A stretch of 64,000 nucleotides of DNA from Tenacibaculum lutimaris (lineage in GTDB: Bacteria > Bacteroidota > Bacteroidia > Flavobacteriales > Flavobacteriaceae). How positions within the stretch are numbered: position 1 is the stretch's first letter; each line of letters opens with the position of its first letter. The notes under the pieces are model-generated. The model searched no databases, was not told the origin of the DNA, and saw nothing but the letters and a program-made list of their open reading frames with translations. The stretch spans positions 82,176 to 146,175 of the forward strand of contig NZ_RAQM01000006.1 in the NCBI RefSeq assembly GCF_003610735.1, written 5' to 3'. Below are positions 51,743-60,497 of the stretch, in pieces. The position numbers and the translations under genes are program-made.

Positions 51743-54146
51743 TAAAACTTCGTATTTCCTTTAACAATTGCATTACTTTTTCATTAAAGTAGTCCCAATT
51801 ATCCTTGTTTATTTTGTCGGTAACTTCAAAGTTTTCTAAAATCACTACCAATGATTCAATCTTTAACTGCTTAAACATACCTAACATTTTATGGCTAATG
51901 GTTTGAAAAGATTGTAAATCATTTTTATGAACTGATTGCTCTAACAACAATAGATTTTGCTCTGTTTCTTTAACAAACAAGTCTAATGTTTTTTCTACCA
52001 TTGAAATATCGTTACCTAAAAATGTTTTTAATGAAGTAATATCAAAGCTTAGGTTTTCTTTATTACTGGTCTTTTTTTCTTCTCTCTTTTCAGAATCAAC
52101 ATTTACATTAAAAAAACGTTGTAAAACTTCTATGAGTCTTTCACTTTCAAAAGGTTTAATTAAAGCATCTGAAAATCCATTTTTTACATATTCATTTTCC
52201 GACAAATTTGCTCTTCCAGTCATTGCAATAATTGGCTGACCTTTATAAGAATTATGTTTCTTTAGAGTTTCCATAAAATGAATACCATTCATTTTTGGAA
52301 GTTGAATATCCGTTAAGACTAAGTCATAAACGATATTATCTATCTGATTTAATGCTTCCTGTGCATTACTAAAAGAAATTACCGTGACACCCAACCTTTC
52401 TAGAATATTTTTTAAAAACACTCTTAAAGAAGTGTCATCCTCTACCACTACAGCATTAATATTTAGCACTTCATTTTGAGATTTTATTTGATCCTCTACC
52501 ACTTTTTCTTCAGCAAAAGTAACAGGTACAAACAATGAAAACCTACTTCCTTTTCCTAAACTACTTTGTAGAGTTAAAGAACCTCTCAAAAGTTCTGCCA
52601 ACCTTCTAGAGATAGTCAAACCAAGTCCAAAACCATTTGATCCATTCTCTTTATCATATACCTGTGTAAACTCTTTAAAAACTTTATCTTGTTTTTCCTT
52701 ACTTATTCCGATACCTGTGTCGCTTACTATAATTTCAACAACATTCCCTCTTAACTTACTTTGAATTGTAATCTCTCCCTCTTTTGTAAACTTGCACGCA
52801 TTTGTAACTAAATTATAAAGAATTTGCTTTATTCTAAACGGATCACTAACCACTAAAGAATTGATTCTCTTATCGTGTTTTAAATGTACTAATATAGGTT
52901 TGTTTTGAACCAAATTCTTGGCACTATCTTGTACTTCTTTTAGGTTCTCCTCTAAATTAAAAGGAACTTTTTCTATAGTAATTTTTCCATTTTCTAGTTT
53001 AGAAAACTCTAAAAGATCCTCTACAAGCTGTTTCATATAAACTGAAGCATTTTGTATATGCGTTGTATAATTTTTCTCCTTCCTGTTTTGTATTGATTTT
53101 TGTAACAGCTCACTAAACCCCGCAATAGTACTTAAGGGGGTTCTTAAATCGTGACTTACCATAGATATAAGCTGTTCTCTACTTTTTAAAAGTGAAGAAG
53201 TAGTTGCATTTGCATTTTCTAATTGCTGTCTATAATGCTGACTCCTCCAAAAATCATTTAAAATAATAATTGAGAACAAGACAATAATAATAAAACCAAC
53301 ACCAGCCGCTAAAAAAATTATACTTTTACTTCTATCAAGTGTTTCTTCATGTTTTTTATAAGCGTCATTAGCATTCGAAATAACATCTCGTTCTAGCACA
53401 CTTAAAACCTCTCGTAACTTTCTTGAAATTGTAACGTCGTTTTCTATTAATTCTCTTTCTTTTATTCGTAAAAACCTTCTTTTAACATTTGTTTCTCTTT
53501 GTGCTTTTTGAAGTATTTCTTTTGATGCAGTCACCAAAGAATCAATTTGTTTTTGTTCTGTTACACCTACTGATTTTTCTTCCTCTTCAGTATCAAATAA
53601 TTTTAAATACCTTTCTAAACTTAATCCTGTTTTTTTATTGAACTTTTCTGGATTACCAACAAGGTCTTTTACAGATTCTTTCCCTAAAAGAGAATCAATA
53701 GATCCTAATTTATCAATAGCCTCGTTTATAGACTTATCTGAAGCATTTCGCTGATTTAATCTTCTTAAACTTGTAATGTTTATACGTTTATTATTTAGAA
53801 CAAGCTTTACACTATCTAGTATATTTTTTTTAGAGGTATCTTCTACTATAAAATTTAAAGAATCAATTTTTTTAATTAATGATTTATTTTCTTCTACATA
53901 CTCATTATAACGTTTAGATGAGTTTAGCTGAATAGCTGCTCTACCTAAATTTTCATTTTCATAAATATCTGCTATTAAACCTCCTGTTTGTATAATATTA
54001 TTTCTATCTGAAATACCTTGTTTTTGAATCTCTATATATGTTTTTATTTCAGAAAAAAGTAATGTTCCAGAAATAATAGCTAACACACCAAGAATAGCAT
54101 ATCCTACTAAAACCTTAAAAGCTATTTTACGTTTCGATTCTTTCAT
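51735..54146 (-). CDS. hybrid sensor histidine kinase with receiver and HPt domains
   Basis: An 803-residue sensor. TM1 is at about 10-30, a helical coiled-coil periplasmic sensor region at about 32-275, TM2 at about 276-296, and the HisKA domain has His332 (MVSHDLRTPLSTIAGF). HATPase follows with N box LVTNACKF, G1 VSDTGIGI and G2 FGLGLTI. The receiver (about 563-680) has Asp613 (LTDIQLPKMNG), and the C-terminal HPt domain has His752 (TISHKMLGMFKQL). It therefore contains a His-Asp-His relay and can hand phosphate to a separate regulator, most likely the NtrC-type protein at 50408. The ligand is unknown. Confidence 0.95.
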   Translation of the reverse strand: MKESKRKIAFKVLVGYAILGVLAIISGTLLFSEIKTYIEIQKQGISDRNNIIQTGGLIADIYENENLGRAAIQLNSSKRYNEYVEENKSLIKKIDSLNFIVEDTSKKNILDSVKLVLNNKRINITSLRRLNQRNASDKSINEAIDKLGSIDSLLGKESVKDLVGNPEKFNKKTGLSLERYLKLFDTEEEEKSVGVTEQKQIDSLVTASKEILQKAQRETNVKRRFLRIKERELIENDVTISRKLREVLSVLERDVISNANDAYKKHEETLDRSKSIIFLAAGVGFIIIVLFSIIILNDFWRSQHYRQQLENANATTSSLLKSREQLISMVSHDLRTPLSTIAGFSELLQKSIQNRKEKNYTTHIQNASVYMKQLVEDLLEFSKLENGKITIEKVPFNLEENLKEVQDSAKNLVQNKPILVHLKHDKRINSLVVSDPFRIKQILYNLVTNACKFTKEGEITIQSKLRGNVVEIIVSDTGIGISKEKQDKVFKEFTQVYDKENGSNGFGLGLTISRRLAELLRGSLTLQSSLGKGSRFSLFVPVTFAEEKVVEDQIKSQNEVLNINAVVVEDDTSLRVFLKNILERLGVTVISFSNAQEALNQIDNIVYDLVLTDIQLPKMNGIHFMETLKKHNSYKGQPIIAMTGRANLSENEYVKNGFSDALIKPFESERLIEVLQRFFNVNVDSEKREEKKTSNKENLSFDITSLKTFLGNDISMVEKTLDLFVKETEQNLLLLEQSVHKNDLQSFQTISHKMLGMFKQLKIESLVVILENFEVTDKINKDNWDYFNEKVMQLLKEIRSFIS

Positions 54147-54304
54147 TAATTAACCTTATTCTCTTTATATGTACAAAACGAAGACTTGTAATTTTTGTTG
54201 TTAATACTTTACTCTTTAAATACACCTCTAAACACTTACTTTTAGTTACAAATCACACCTTTTATAATTTTCTTTAAAGATTTAAAACAATGAAAGATTG
54301 TTCG

Positions 54305-54312
54305 TATTTTTG
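54305..54312 (+). promoter_or_regulatory. -7 box for the aminotransferase gene
   Basis: TATTTTTG fits TAnnTTTG and ends 22 bp before ATG 54335. No TTG at a good -33 distance. Confidence 0.4.
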
Positions 54313-54334
54313 ATGCTTATAAAAATCATGTTCA

Positions 54335-55459
54335 ATGAGAAAAATTCAAATGGTTGACTTACAAAGTCAATATCAAAAAATAAAAGATACAGTTGATGCT
54401 TCAATTCAAGAGGTTTTAAATTCTTCAGCATATATTAACGGACCGTATGTTCATGAGTTTCAAGCAGATTTAGAAAAATATTTAGGGGTTAAGCATGTAA
54501 TTCCATGTGCTAATGGTACCGATGCTTTACAAATAGCTATGATGGGCTTAGGTTTAGAGCAAGGAGATGAAGTTATCACTGCTGATTTTACATTTGCTGC
54601 TACTGTAGAAGTAATTGGTTTATTAAAATTAACTCCTGTATTAGTCGATGTTGAACCAGATACGTTTAACATAGATATTGAAGCTTTAAAAAAAGCGATT
54701 ACCCCAAAAACGAAGGCAATTGTTCCTGTTCATTTATTTGGGCAATGTGCTAATATGGAAGCTGTTTTAGAAGTTGCTAAAGAACATAACTTATTTGTTA
54801 TTGAAGATAACGCACAAGCTATTGGTGCTGATTATACTTTTTCTAACGGAACAAAGAAGAAAGCAGGAACTATGGGTGATGTTGGTACTACCTCTTTCTT
54901 CCCTTCTAAAAACTTAGGTTGCTATGGTGATGGTGGTGCTATTTTTACCAATAATGATGAATTAGCGCACACGCTTCGTGGAATGGTAAACCATGGTATG
55001 TATAAACGTTACTATCACGATGTAGTTGGAGTAAACTCTCGTTTAGATTCTATTCAAGCAGCTGTATTAAAAGCTAAGCTACCTTTATTAGATAGCTATT
55101 GTGATGCTCGTAGAAAGGCTGCTGAATATTATTCAAACGCTTTTGCTAACAACCCAAATATTATCACACCAACAATTAGTGATTTTACAACGCATGTTTT
55201 CCACCAATATACCTTGAGAATTACCAATGGAAAACGTGATGAATTACATCAACATTTATTAGATAACGAAATTCCTAACGCTATCTATTACCCTGTACCG
55301 CTACATGCTCAAAAAGCATATCAAGATGACCGATATAACGAGGCTGATTTTACGATTACCAATCAATTAATTGATGAAGTAATTTCGTTACCTATGCATA
55401 CAGAATTGGATGAAGAGCAATTAGCTTTTATTACGAAAACTATTAACGATTTTATTTAA
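54335..55459 (+). CDS. DegT/DnrJ/EryC1/StrS-family sugar aminotransferase
   Basis: A 374-residue PLP-dependent enzyme, probably transferring an amino group to a UDP- or dTDP-keto sugar. Motifs: MVDLQSQYQKIKD at the N-terminus, CANGTDALQIAMMGLGL for phosphate binding, ADFTFAATVEVI, VIEDNAQAIGA with the PLP-ring Asp, and the Schiff-base lysine in FFPSKNLGCYGDGG. The C-terminal YYPVPLHAQKAY is characteristic of WbpE/PglE-like enzymes making acetamido sugars for glycans. No other sugar biosynthesis genes are adjacent, so the pathway (O-antigen, glycosylation) remains open. Confidence 0.95.
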   Translation: MRKIQMVDLQSQYQKIKDTVDASIQEVLNSSAYINGPYVHEFQADLEKYLGVKHVIPCANGTDALQIAMMGLGLEQGDEVITADFTFAATVEVIGLLKLTPVLVDVEPDTFNIDIEALKKAITPKTKAIVPVHLFGQCANMEAVLEVAKEHNLFVIEDNAQAIGADYTFSNGTKKKAGTMGDVGTTSFFPSKNLGCYGDGGAIFTNNDELAHTLRGMVNHGMYKRYYHDVVGVNSRLDSIQAAVLKAKLPLLDSYCDARRKAAEYYSNAFANNPNIITPTISDFTTHVFHQYTLRITNGKRDELHQHLLDNEIPNAIYYPVPLHAQKAYQDDRYNEADFTITNQLIDEVISLPMHTELDEEQLAFITKTINDFI

Positions 55460-55518
55460 TCGCAGAGCGATAGCCAAGATTTAATTTCCTGAGAATTGCC
55501 TCGAAACACTTAAAATAG

Positions 55519-55556
55519 CTTCCTATGAATAACCTCATGGGAAGTAGTTAATTTTT
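55519..55556 (+). terminator. terminator after the aminotransferase gene
   Basis: CTTCCTATGA (55519-55528) pairs with TCATGGGAAG (55535-55544), one G-T wobble, 6-base loop, then a T-rich tract. Confidence 0.6.
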
Positions 55557-55572
55557 TAAAAAACAACAAACT

Positions 55573-55989
55573 ATGAAACAGAAAGTTAAAACATTAAAAT
55601 TTATCCATCTAGCTTTAGTTGCTGGGGTTACTTTGGCATATTTTATTTTAGGAGATTTTGAAAATATTTTTAGTATGGTTATCGATGACGCTTCTTTACT
55701 ATTTGCTTTTATTCCTGCAATTGCTTACGTTTTTAGTAATTTCATGTTTAAAAACATGCTGAAAAACGTACAAAAAAGTACTACTAATGAAGAAAAGTTT
55801 GCGGTTTACCAAACAGCTTCAATGGTAAGATGGGCTACTATTGAAGGGGCTTGTTTTATCATTTTATTTTTAAAACCTGACTTTTTACTGTTAGGAGTAA
55901 TCTTATTAATTTATATGATTCTCTTGGCGCCTAAAGAGCATCAAATTGTTAGAACCTTAGATATTAAAGATTCTGAACTACGATCATAA
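55573..55989 (+). CDS. small integral membrane protein of unknown function
   Basis: A 138-residue protein with four predicted transmembrane helices (about 9-27, 39-56, 84-101 and 105-120) and a charged C-terminus. The first cytoplasmic segment is basic, and a loop with KNVQKSTTNEEKFAVYQTA joins helices 2 and 3. I see no known family signature; similar proteins appear as conserved hypothetical membrane proteins in flavobacteria. It is preceded and followed by hairpins, so it is probably transcribed alone, with a shared terminator against fabD. Confidence 0.75.
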   Translation: MKQKVKTLKFIHLALVAGVTLAYFILGDFENIFSMVIDDASLLFAFIPAIAYVFSNFMFKNMLKNVQKSTTNEEKFAVYQTASMVRWATIEGACFIILFLKPDFLLLGVILLIYMILLAPKEHQIVRTLDIKDSELRS

Positions 55990-55990
55990 A

Positions 55991-56018
55991 AAAAGCGAAC
56001 TCAAATGAGTTCGCTTTT
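55991..56018. terminator. bidirectional terminator between the membrane protein gene and fabD
   Basis: AAAAGCGAACTCA and TGAGTTCGCTTTT form a perfect 13-bp stem with a 2-base loop, with an A-run on the left and a T-run on the right, between two convergent genes. Confidence 0.88.
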
Positions 56019-56038
56019 TTATTTTTATATAAATTTTA

Positions 56039-56926
56039 TTACGCTTCAAAACTAGCTCCGCTAGCTGCTACGTTTCTATCAATCTTACGCATTAAGCCTT
56101 GTAATACTTTACCAGGACCTACTTCAACAAACTCTGTACCACCATCAGCAACCATTGCTTGTACACATTGTGTCCATCTTACAGGTGCTGTTAATTGAGC
56201 TATCAAGTTTTCTTTAATTTCAGCAGGATTTGTTACAGCCTTAGCTACTACATTTTGATATACTGGGCAAATAGGCTCGTTAAAAGTAGTTTCTTCAATT
56301 GCTGCTGCTAACTCTTCACGAGCAGGCTCCATCATTGGTGAGTGAAATGCTCCTCCTACAGGTAACACTAACGCTCTTTTTGCTCCTTTTTCTGTTAACG
56401 CTGCACATGCTTTTTCAACTGCTTCAACTTCTCCAGAAATTACTAACTGACCTGGGCAATTATAATTTGCTGCTACTACTACTCCATCTATTTCTGCACA
56501 AGTATCTTCCACAACTTTATCTTCTAATCCTAAAACAGCTGCCATTGTTGATGGTTGAATTTCACATGCTTTTTGCATTGCTAAAGCACGTTTAGAAACC
56601 AATTTTAATCCATCTTCAAAAGATAATACTTCGTTTGCTACTAATGCTGATAATTCTCCTAATGAATGACCTGCCACCATTTCTGGCTTAAAATCATCCC
56701 CTAAAACTTTCGCTAAAATTACCGAATGTAAAAAGATCGCTGGTTGCGTTACTTTTGTTTGTTTTAATTCTTCAGCAGTACCTTCAAACATCACATCGGT
56801 AATGCTAAAACCTAATATATTATTTGCTTTTTCAAAAAGTTCTTGAGCTAATGGTGAATTTTCATATAAATCTAATCCCATTCCTGTAAATTGTGCTCCT
56901 TGACCTGGAAAAATATATGCTTTCAT
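56039..56926 (-). CDS. fabD: malonyl-CoA:ACP transacylase
   Basis: A 295-residue enzyme that moves malonyl groups from CoA to acyl carrier protein for fatty acid synthesis. Motifs: FPGQGAQFTGMG at the N-terminus, the nucleophile in VAGHSLGELSALV, the arginine in LVSKRALAMQ, and GGAFHSPMMEPA with the catalytic His. Length and domain make-up are standard. It stands apart from other fab genes and faces the queuosine transporter gene across a 65-bp divergent gap that holds a TATGTTTG box (56956-56963) for fabD. Confidence 0.97.
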   Translation of the reverse strand: MKAYIFPGQGAQFTGMGLDLYENSPLAQELFEKANNILGFSITDVMFEGTAEELKQTKVTQPAIFLHSVILAKVLGDDFKPEMVAGHSLGELSALVANEVLSFEDGLKLVSKRALAMQKACEIQPSTMAAVLGLEDKVVEDTCAEIDGVVVAANYNCPGQLVISGEVEAVEKACAALTEKGAKRALVLPVGGAFHSPMMEPAREELAAAIEETTFNEPICPVYQNVVAKAVTNPAEIKENLIAQLTAPVRWTQCVQAMVADGGTEFVEVGPGKVLQGLMRKIDRNVAASGASFEA

Positions 56927-56955
56927 CTATTTATTTTGTTGTTTGTTTAACGATG

Positions 56956-56963
56956 CAAACATA
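56956..56963 (-). promoter_or_regulatory. -7 box of the fabD promoter
   Basis: TATGTTTG on the minus strand fits TAnnTTTG perfectly and ends 29 bp before the fabD ATG. Confidence 0.55.
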
Positions 56964-56991
56964 CAATTTTTAAAATTACTATCTTCGTTTT

Positions 56992-57681
56992 ATGACGGCA
57001 CAACTAAAAAATCAAGCGCAACTTATTTACTTAGTTTTAGCAGCTTTATTTATTGCATCTTTAGTAACTTCGAATTTAATTTTTCAGAAGTTTTTTTATT
57101 GGGAACCATTTAATTTATTTCGTTTTGAGGTTTCGGTAGGTATTCTTCCTTATCCAATCACTTTTTTAATTACAGATATTTTATCAGAGATTTATGGGAA
57201 GAAAAAAGCCAACCAAGTAGTAATCGCTGGTATTTTTGCCTCCTTTTTTTCTATGCTTATTATTCTAGTAGCCGATTATACCCCCGCAATAAATAATTCT
57301 CCTATTGATAACGGTACATTTACAAAAGTTTTCGGATTATCTCCATTGGCCGTTTTAGCATCAATGCTAGCTTATTTAGCAGCTCAGTTTATAGACATTC
57401 GAATTTTTCATTTTTGGAAAAATCTAACCAAAGGAAAACATTTATGGCTTCGTAATAATTTCTCTACTTTTTTATCACAATTTATAGATACTTTTACCGT
57501 ATTATTTTTACTAAGCTCTTTTAAAATTCTTCCTTGGAATATCTTTGGAAGCCTTTTATTAAGTGGATTTTTATTTAAAGTAATTATAGCTGCCCTAGAT
57601 ACCCCTATTTTATATATTGTGGTGTATTGGTTCCGAAAAAAATTCGGCTTAAAAGCTGGAGAAGAAATAACAGACTTATAA
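56992..57681 (+). CDS. queuosine precursor transporter (YhhQ/VUT family)
   Basis: A 229-residue membrane protein with about six transmembrane helices. The signature LPYPITFLITDILSEIYGKKKAN after helix 2, with LVTSNLIFQKF before it and SQFIDTFTVLFL later, is that of the VUT/YhhQ family, which imports queuosine precursors such as preQ0 or preQ1 for tRNA modification. It is 12 bp upstream of the mechanosensitive channel gene and probably forms an operon with it and the following genes. A preQ1 riboswitch is not visible in the short 65-bp leader. Confidence 0.9.
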   Translation: MTAQLKNQAQLIYLVLAALFIASLVTSNLIFQKFFYWEPFNLFRFEVSVGILPYPITFLITDILSEIYGKKKANQVVIAGIFASFFSMLIILVADYTPAINNSPIDNGTFTKVFGLSPLAVLASMLAYLAAQFIDIRIFHFWKNLTKGKHLWLRNNFSTFLSQFIDTFTVLFLLSSFKILPWNIFGSLLLSGFLFKVIIAALDTPILYIVVYWFRKKFGLKAGEEITDL

Positions 57682-57693
57682 CCTTGTACTACT

Positions 57694-58959
57694 ATGTTAA
57701 ACAAGTTTTTTTACAGAACTTTTAAAGAGCATTTTTCTCTTTCTGAAACCACCGCTATATACCTTAATCTGGTAGCAAACCTTGTTGTGCTTTCTCTATT
57801 AGGGTATATACTTTTTAAAGCTTTCAGATACTTTGGTAGAAAAGCTATTCGCAAAATGGCGAATAAAACATCTACAACTTTTGACGATTTACTTATTAAA
57901 AATAGAACTTTTTTAAATTTAACAAGAATTATTATTTTTATACTGATATATAATCTTCTGAAAGAAATTCTTGTTGATTTTCCTAACCTATTTACCTACG
58001 CAGAACGTATTACCACTATCGGTATTATTTTTGCCATTATCTGGTTTATCCGTAGTATTTTATTAACGGTTAAAGATTTTTTACGTACCACCGAAGCTTT
58101 TAAAGACAAACCTCTAGAAAGTTACGTTCAAATTTTTATGATTGTGTTATGGCTTATTGCTGCTATTTCATCTTTTTCAGTTTTAACAGGTAAACCTCTA
58201 ATTCGTTTTTTAACTGCTTTAGGAGCTTTTTCAGCAGTCCTTTTGTTAGTTTTTAAAGATACTATTCTTGGTTTTGTATCGAGTATTCAAGTTGCGGTTA
58301 ACGATACTGTTAGAATTGGTGATTGGATTACTATGGAAAAATATGGTGCTGATGGTGATGTAGTTGAAATCAATTTAACTTCAGTAATTATTAGAAATTT
58401 TGACAATACTATTTCCAGCATCCCTACTTATTACCTAACATCCGATTCGTTTAAAAACTGGCGAACAATGAATAGTTCGGGAGGTAGACGTATTAAACGA
58501 GCTATTTTGATTAAAATAAATAGTATCCACTTCCTTACCGATGAAGATATCGAGCGTTTTAAAAAGATAGAACTGATTTCCGACTACATTACAAAAAGTA
58601 GTGAAGAAGTAAAAGCATATAACGAAAAACACAATATTGATAAATCAGTCTTACTAAACGGTAGAAACCTAACCAATTTTGGAACTTTTCGAATTTATTT
58701 AGACAAGTATATTGAAAATCACCCAAAAATTAATCAAGACATGTTATTAATGTCTCGTCAGTTAGAGCCAACTCCTAACGGAATTCCGTTAGAAATTTAT
58801 GCATTTAGTAGAGAAAAAGTATGGCAAGATTACGAACGTGTTATGGCGAACATTTTTGATCATATTTTAGCTTCTGTAAAATATTTTGATTTGGAAGTTT
58901 TTCAAAATCCATCAAGTATTGATGTCAATAACTTGAAAGAAATACAAAAGAGTGAATAA
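57694..58959 (+). CDS. MscS-family mechanosensitive ion channel (YbdG-like)
   Basis: A 421-residue channel protein. Five transmembrane helices occupy about residues 20-190; the last lines the pore (FLTALGAFSAVLLLVFKDTILGFVSSIQVAVNDTV), which is the MscS TM3 plus beta-domain junction. The cytoplasmic part (about 200-415) contains RIGDWITM...GDVVEINLTSVIIRNFDNTISSIPTYYL and an extra C-terminal alpha/beta module as in the long YbdG/MscM group. It releases solutes during osmotic downshock. The permease gene overlaps its end by 8 bp. Confidence 0.93.
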   Translation: MLNKFFYRTFKEHFSLSETTAIYLNLVANLVVLSLLGYILFKAFRYFGRKAIRKMANKTSTTFDDLLIKNRTFLNLTRIIIFILIYNLLKEILVDFPNLFTYAERITTIGIIFAIIWFIRSILLTVKDFLRTTEAFKDKPLESYVQIFMIVLWLIAAISSFSVLTGKPLIRFLTALGAFSAVLLLVFKDTILGFVSSIQVAVNDTVRIGDWITMEKYGADGDVVEINLTSVIIRNFDNTISSIPTYYLTSDSFKNWRTMNSSGGRRIKRAILIKINSIHFLTDEDIERFKKIELISDYITKSSEEVKAYNEKHNIDKSVLLNGRNLTNFGTFRIYLDKYIENHPKINQDMLLMSRQLEPTPNGIPLEIYAFSREKVWQDYERVMANIFDHILASVKYFDLEVFQNPSSIDVNNLKEIQKSE

Positions 58960-60019
58960 TAATACAGGCACATCTTTATGGCAAATAGCCATCCAAAAAT
59001 TTAAACGTAGTAAAACAGGTATGTTTAGTTTTTGGTATATTGTTTTATGTGGATTTATTGCTGTTTTTTGCTATGTTTTGGCTCCTGACAACAGTAACTC
59101 TGCCAATCAAATGCATTTAGAAATTCACTCTAAATCCCCAGGTTTTTCTGTTCAAATGTTGAGTATTCCTTCTGAAACTAAAAAACAACAATCGTGGTTT
59201 TCTGTTTTTATGGAGGGAAAGCAAAATTCATCAACAGAAATACCTATAAAATCATTTTCTTTTAAAAATAATCAGTTAGAAGTTATTAAATACTCCGATG
59301 GTTTACCCAAAGAGTTTCCCTCTTCCTACGAAAAATACATTCAGCAAAAAACGTTTTATTTAGGAACTGATAAATATGGTCGTGACTTATTAAGCAGGTT
59401 ATTAATTGGGGCTAGAATTTCATTTTTTATTGGGTTTATAGCTGTGTTTATTTCACTTTTAATAGGAATTCCTATTGGCGCTATTGCAGGCTATTTTGGT
59501 GGAAAAATTGATGATTTTATTATGTGGATTATCAATATCACTTGGTCTATTCCAACACTTTTACTAGTAATAGCTATTACATTGGCTTTAGGAAAAGGTT
59601 TTTGGCAGGTTTTTATTGCTGTAGGTCTAACTATGTGGGTAGAAGTTGCCCGTGTAGTGCGTGGTCAAGTAATTACTACTAAGCAGCAGCAATATGTAGA
59701 AGCTGCCAAAGCTTTAGGTTTTTCTGATTTTAGAATTATTTTCAAACATATTTTACCTAATATTTTAGCTCCTATCATTGTAATTTCCGCCGCAAATTTT
59801 GCAGCTGCTATTTTAATTGAAAGTGGACTGAGTTTTTTAGGTATTGGAGCCCAACCTCCTACTCCTTCTTGGGGTGCTATGATTAAAAATCATTATAATT
59901 ATATCATTTTAGGCAAACCATTTTTAGCATTGATTCCTGGATTAGCAATTATGAGTTTAGTAATGGCTTTTATGTTAATTGGAAATACACTTCGTGATGC
60001 TTTGGATGTGAAAGCATAA
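58952..60019 (+). CDS. ABC transporter permease, OppC/DppC type
   Basis: A 355-residue inner membrane permease for peptide or nickel-type importers. One N-terminal helix (about 24-44) is followed by a large extracytoplasmic insert (about 48-130), then GTDKYGRDLLSRLLIGARISF and five helices. The EAA-type loop EAAKALGFSDFRIIFKHILPN contacts the ATPase, and the C-terminal FLGIGAQPPTPSWGAMI is the family signature. The start is GTG 58952 within the previous gene's end. No binding protein, second permease or ATPase gene is adjacent, so partners must be encoded elsewhere. Confidence 0.93.
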   Translation: MNNNTGTSLWQIAIQKFKRSKTGMFSFWYIVLCGFIAVFCYVLAPDNSNSANQMHLEIHSKSPGFSVQMLSIPSETKKQQSWFSVFMEGKQNSSTEIPIKSFSFKNNQLEVIKYSDGLPKEFPSSYEKYIQQKTFYLGTDKYGRDLLSRLLIGARISFFIGFIAVFISLLIGIPIGAIAGYFGGKIDDFIMWIINITWSIPTLLLVIAITLALGKGFWQVFIAVGLTMWVEVARVVRGQVITTKQQQYVEAAKALGFSDFRIIFKHILPNILAPIIVISAANFAAAILIESGLSFLGIGAQPPTPSWGAMIKNHYNYIILGKPFLALIPGLAIMSLVMAFMLIGNTLRDALDVKA

Positions 60020-60053
60020 AATTTGTAAATTCGCTTTCTTAAATTTTTTTGAT

Positions 60054-60497
60054 ATGAGTTTTAGTGTTGAGTTTAAAACACGATGGGCAGATTTTGATGC
60101 CAATATACACATGCGCCATACCGCATATAATGACTATGCTGCTGAATTACGTTTACGTTTTTTTAAAGAGCATAATGTAACTGTTCAAGATTTCACAAAA
60201 GAAAACGTTGGTCCTATTTTATTTGAAGAGAATACTAAGTTTTTACGTGAAATACACATGGGAGAAGACATAACTGTTAACTTAAAGGTTATCGGTTTAT
60301 CTAGCAAAGGTGAACGTTGGAAAATTCAACATGAAGTTTTTAATCAAGCAGGTAAACTCTCTGCAATTATAACTGTTTATGGTGCTTGGTTAAATTTAGT
60401 TAAGCGTAAATTAACAGTACCTCCTATTAAGTTTCAAGAAATTTTTAATGAAGTTGAAAAAACTGAAGATTTTAAAGAAATTGTATTAAGTAATTAA
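60054..60497 (+). CDS. acyl-CoA thioesterase (hot-dog fold)
   Basis: A 147-residue hot-dog protein of the 4-hydroxybenzoyl-CoA thioesterase/YbgC type. The N-terminal strand and catalytic segment FKTRWADFDANIHMRHTAYNDY holds the likely Asp nucleophile in the family position. The central helix (AAELRLRFFKEH) and the strands FLREIHMGEDITVNLKV and WKIQHEVFNQAGKLSAI complete one fold. It is cytoplasmic and would act as a dimer or tetramer. The acyl group it prefers cannot be predicted. It abuts the nuclease gene with no gap. Confidence 0.88.
   Translation: MSFSVEFKTRWADFDANIHMRHTAYNDYAAELRLRFFKEHNVTVQDFTKENVGPILFEENTKFLREIHMGEDITVNLKVIGLSSKGERWKIQHEVFNQAGKLSAIITVYGAWLNLVKRKLTVPPIKFQEIFNEVEKTEDFKEIVLSN

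Noticed and set aside
56927..56991. preQ1 riboswitch upstream of the queuosine-precursor transporter
   Set aside because: The divergent gap is only 65 bp, AT-rich, and shows no H-type pseudoknot pattern; a fabD promoter box explains part of it.
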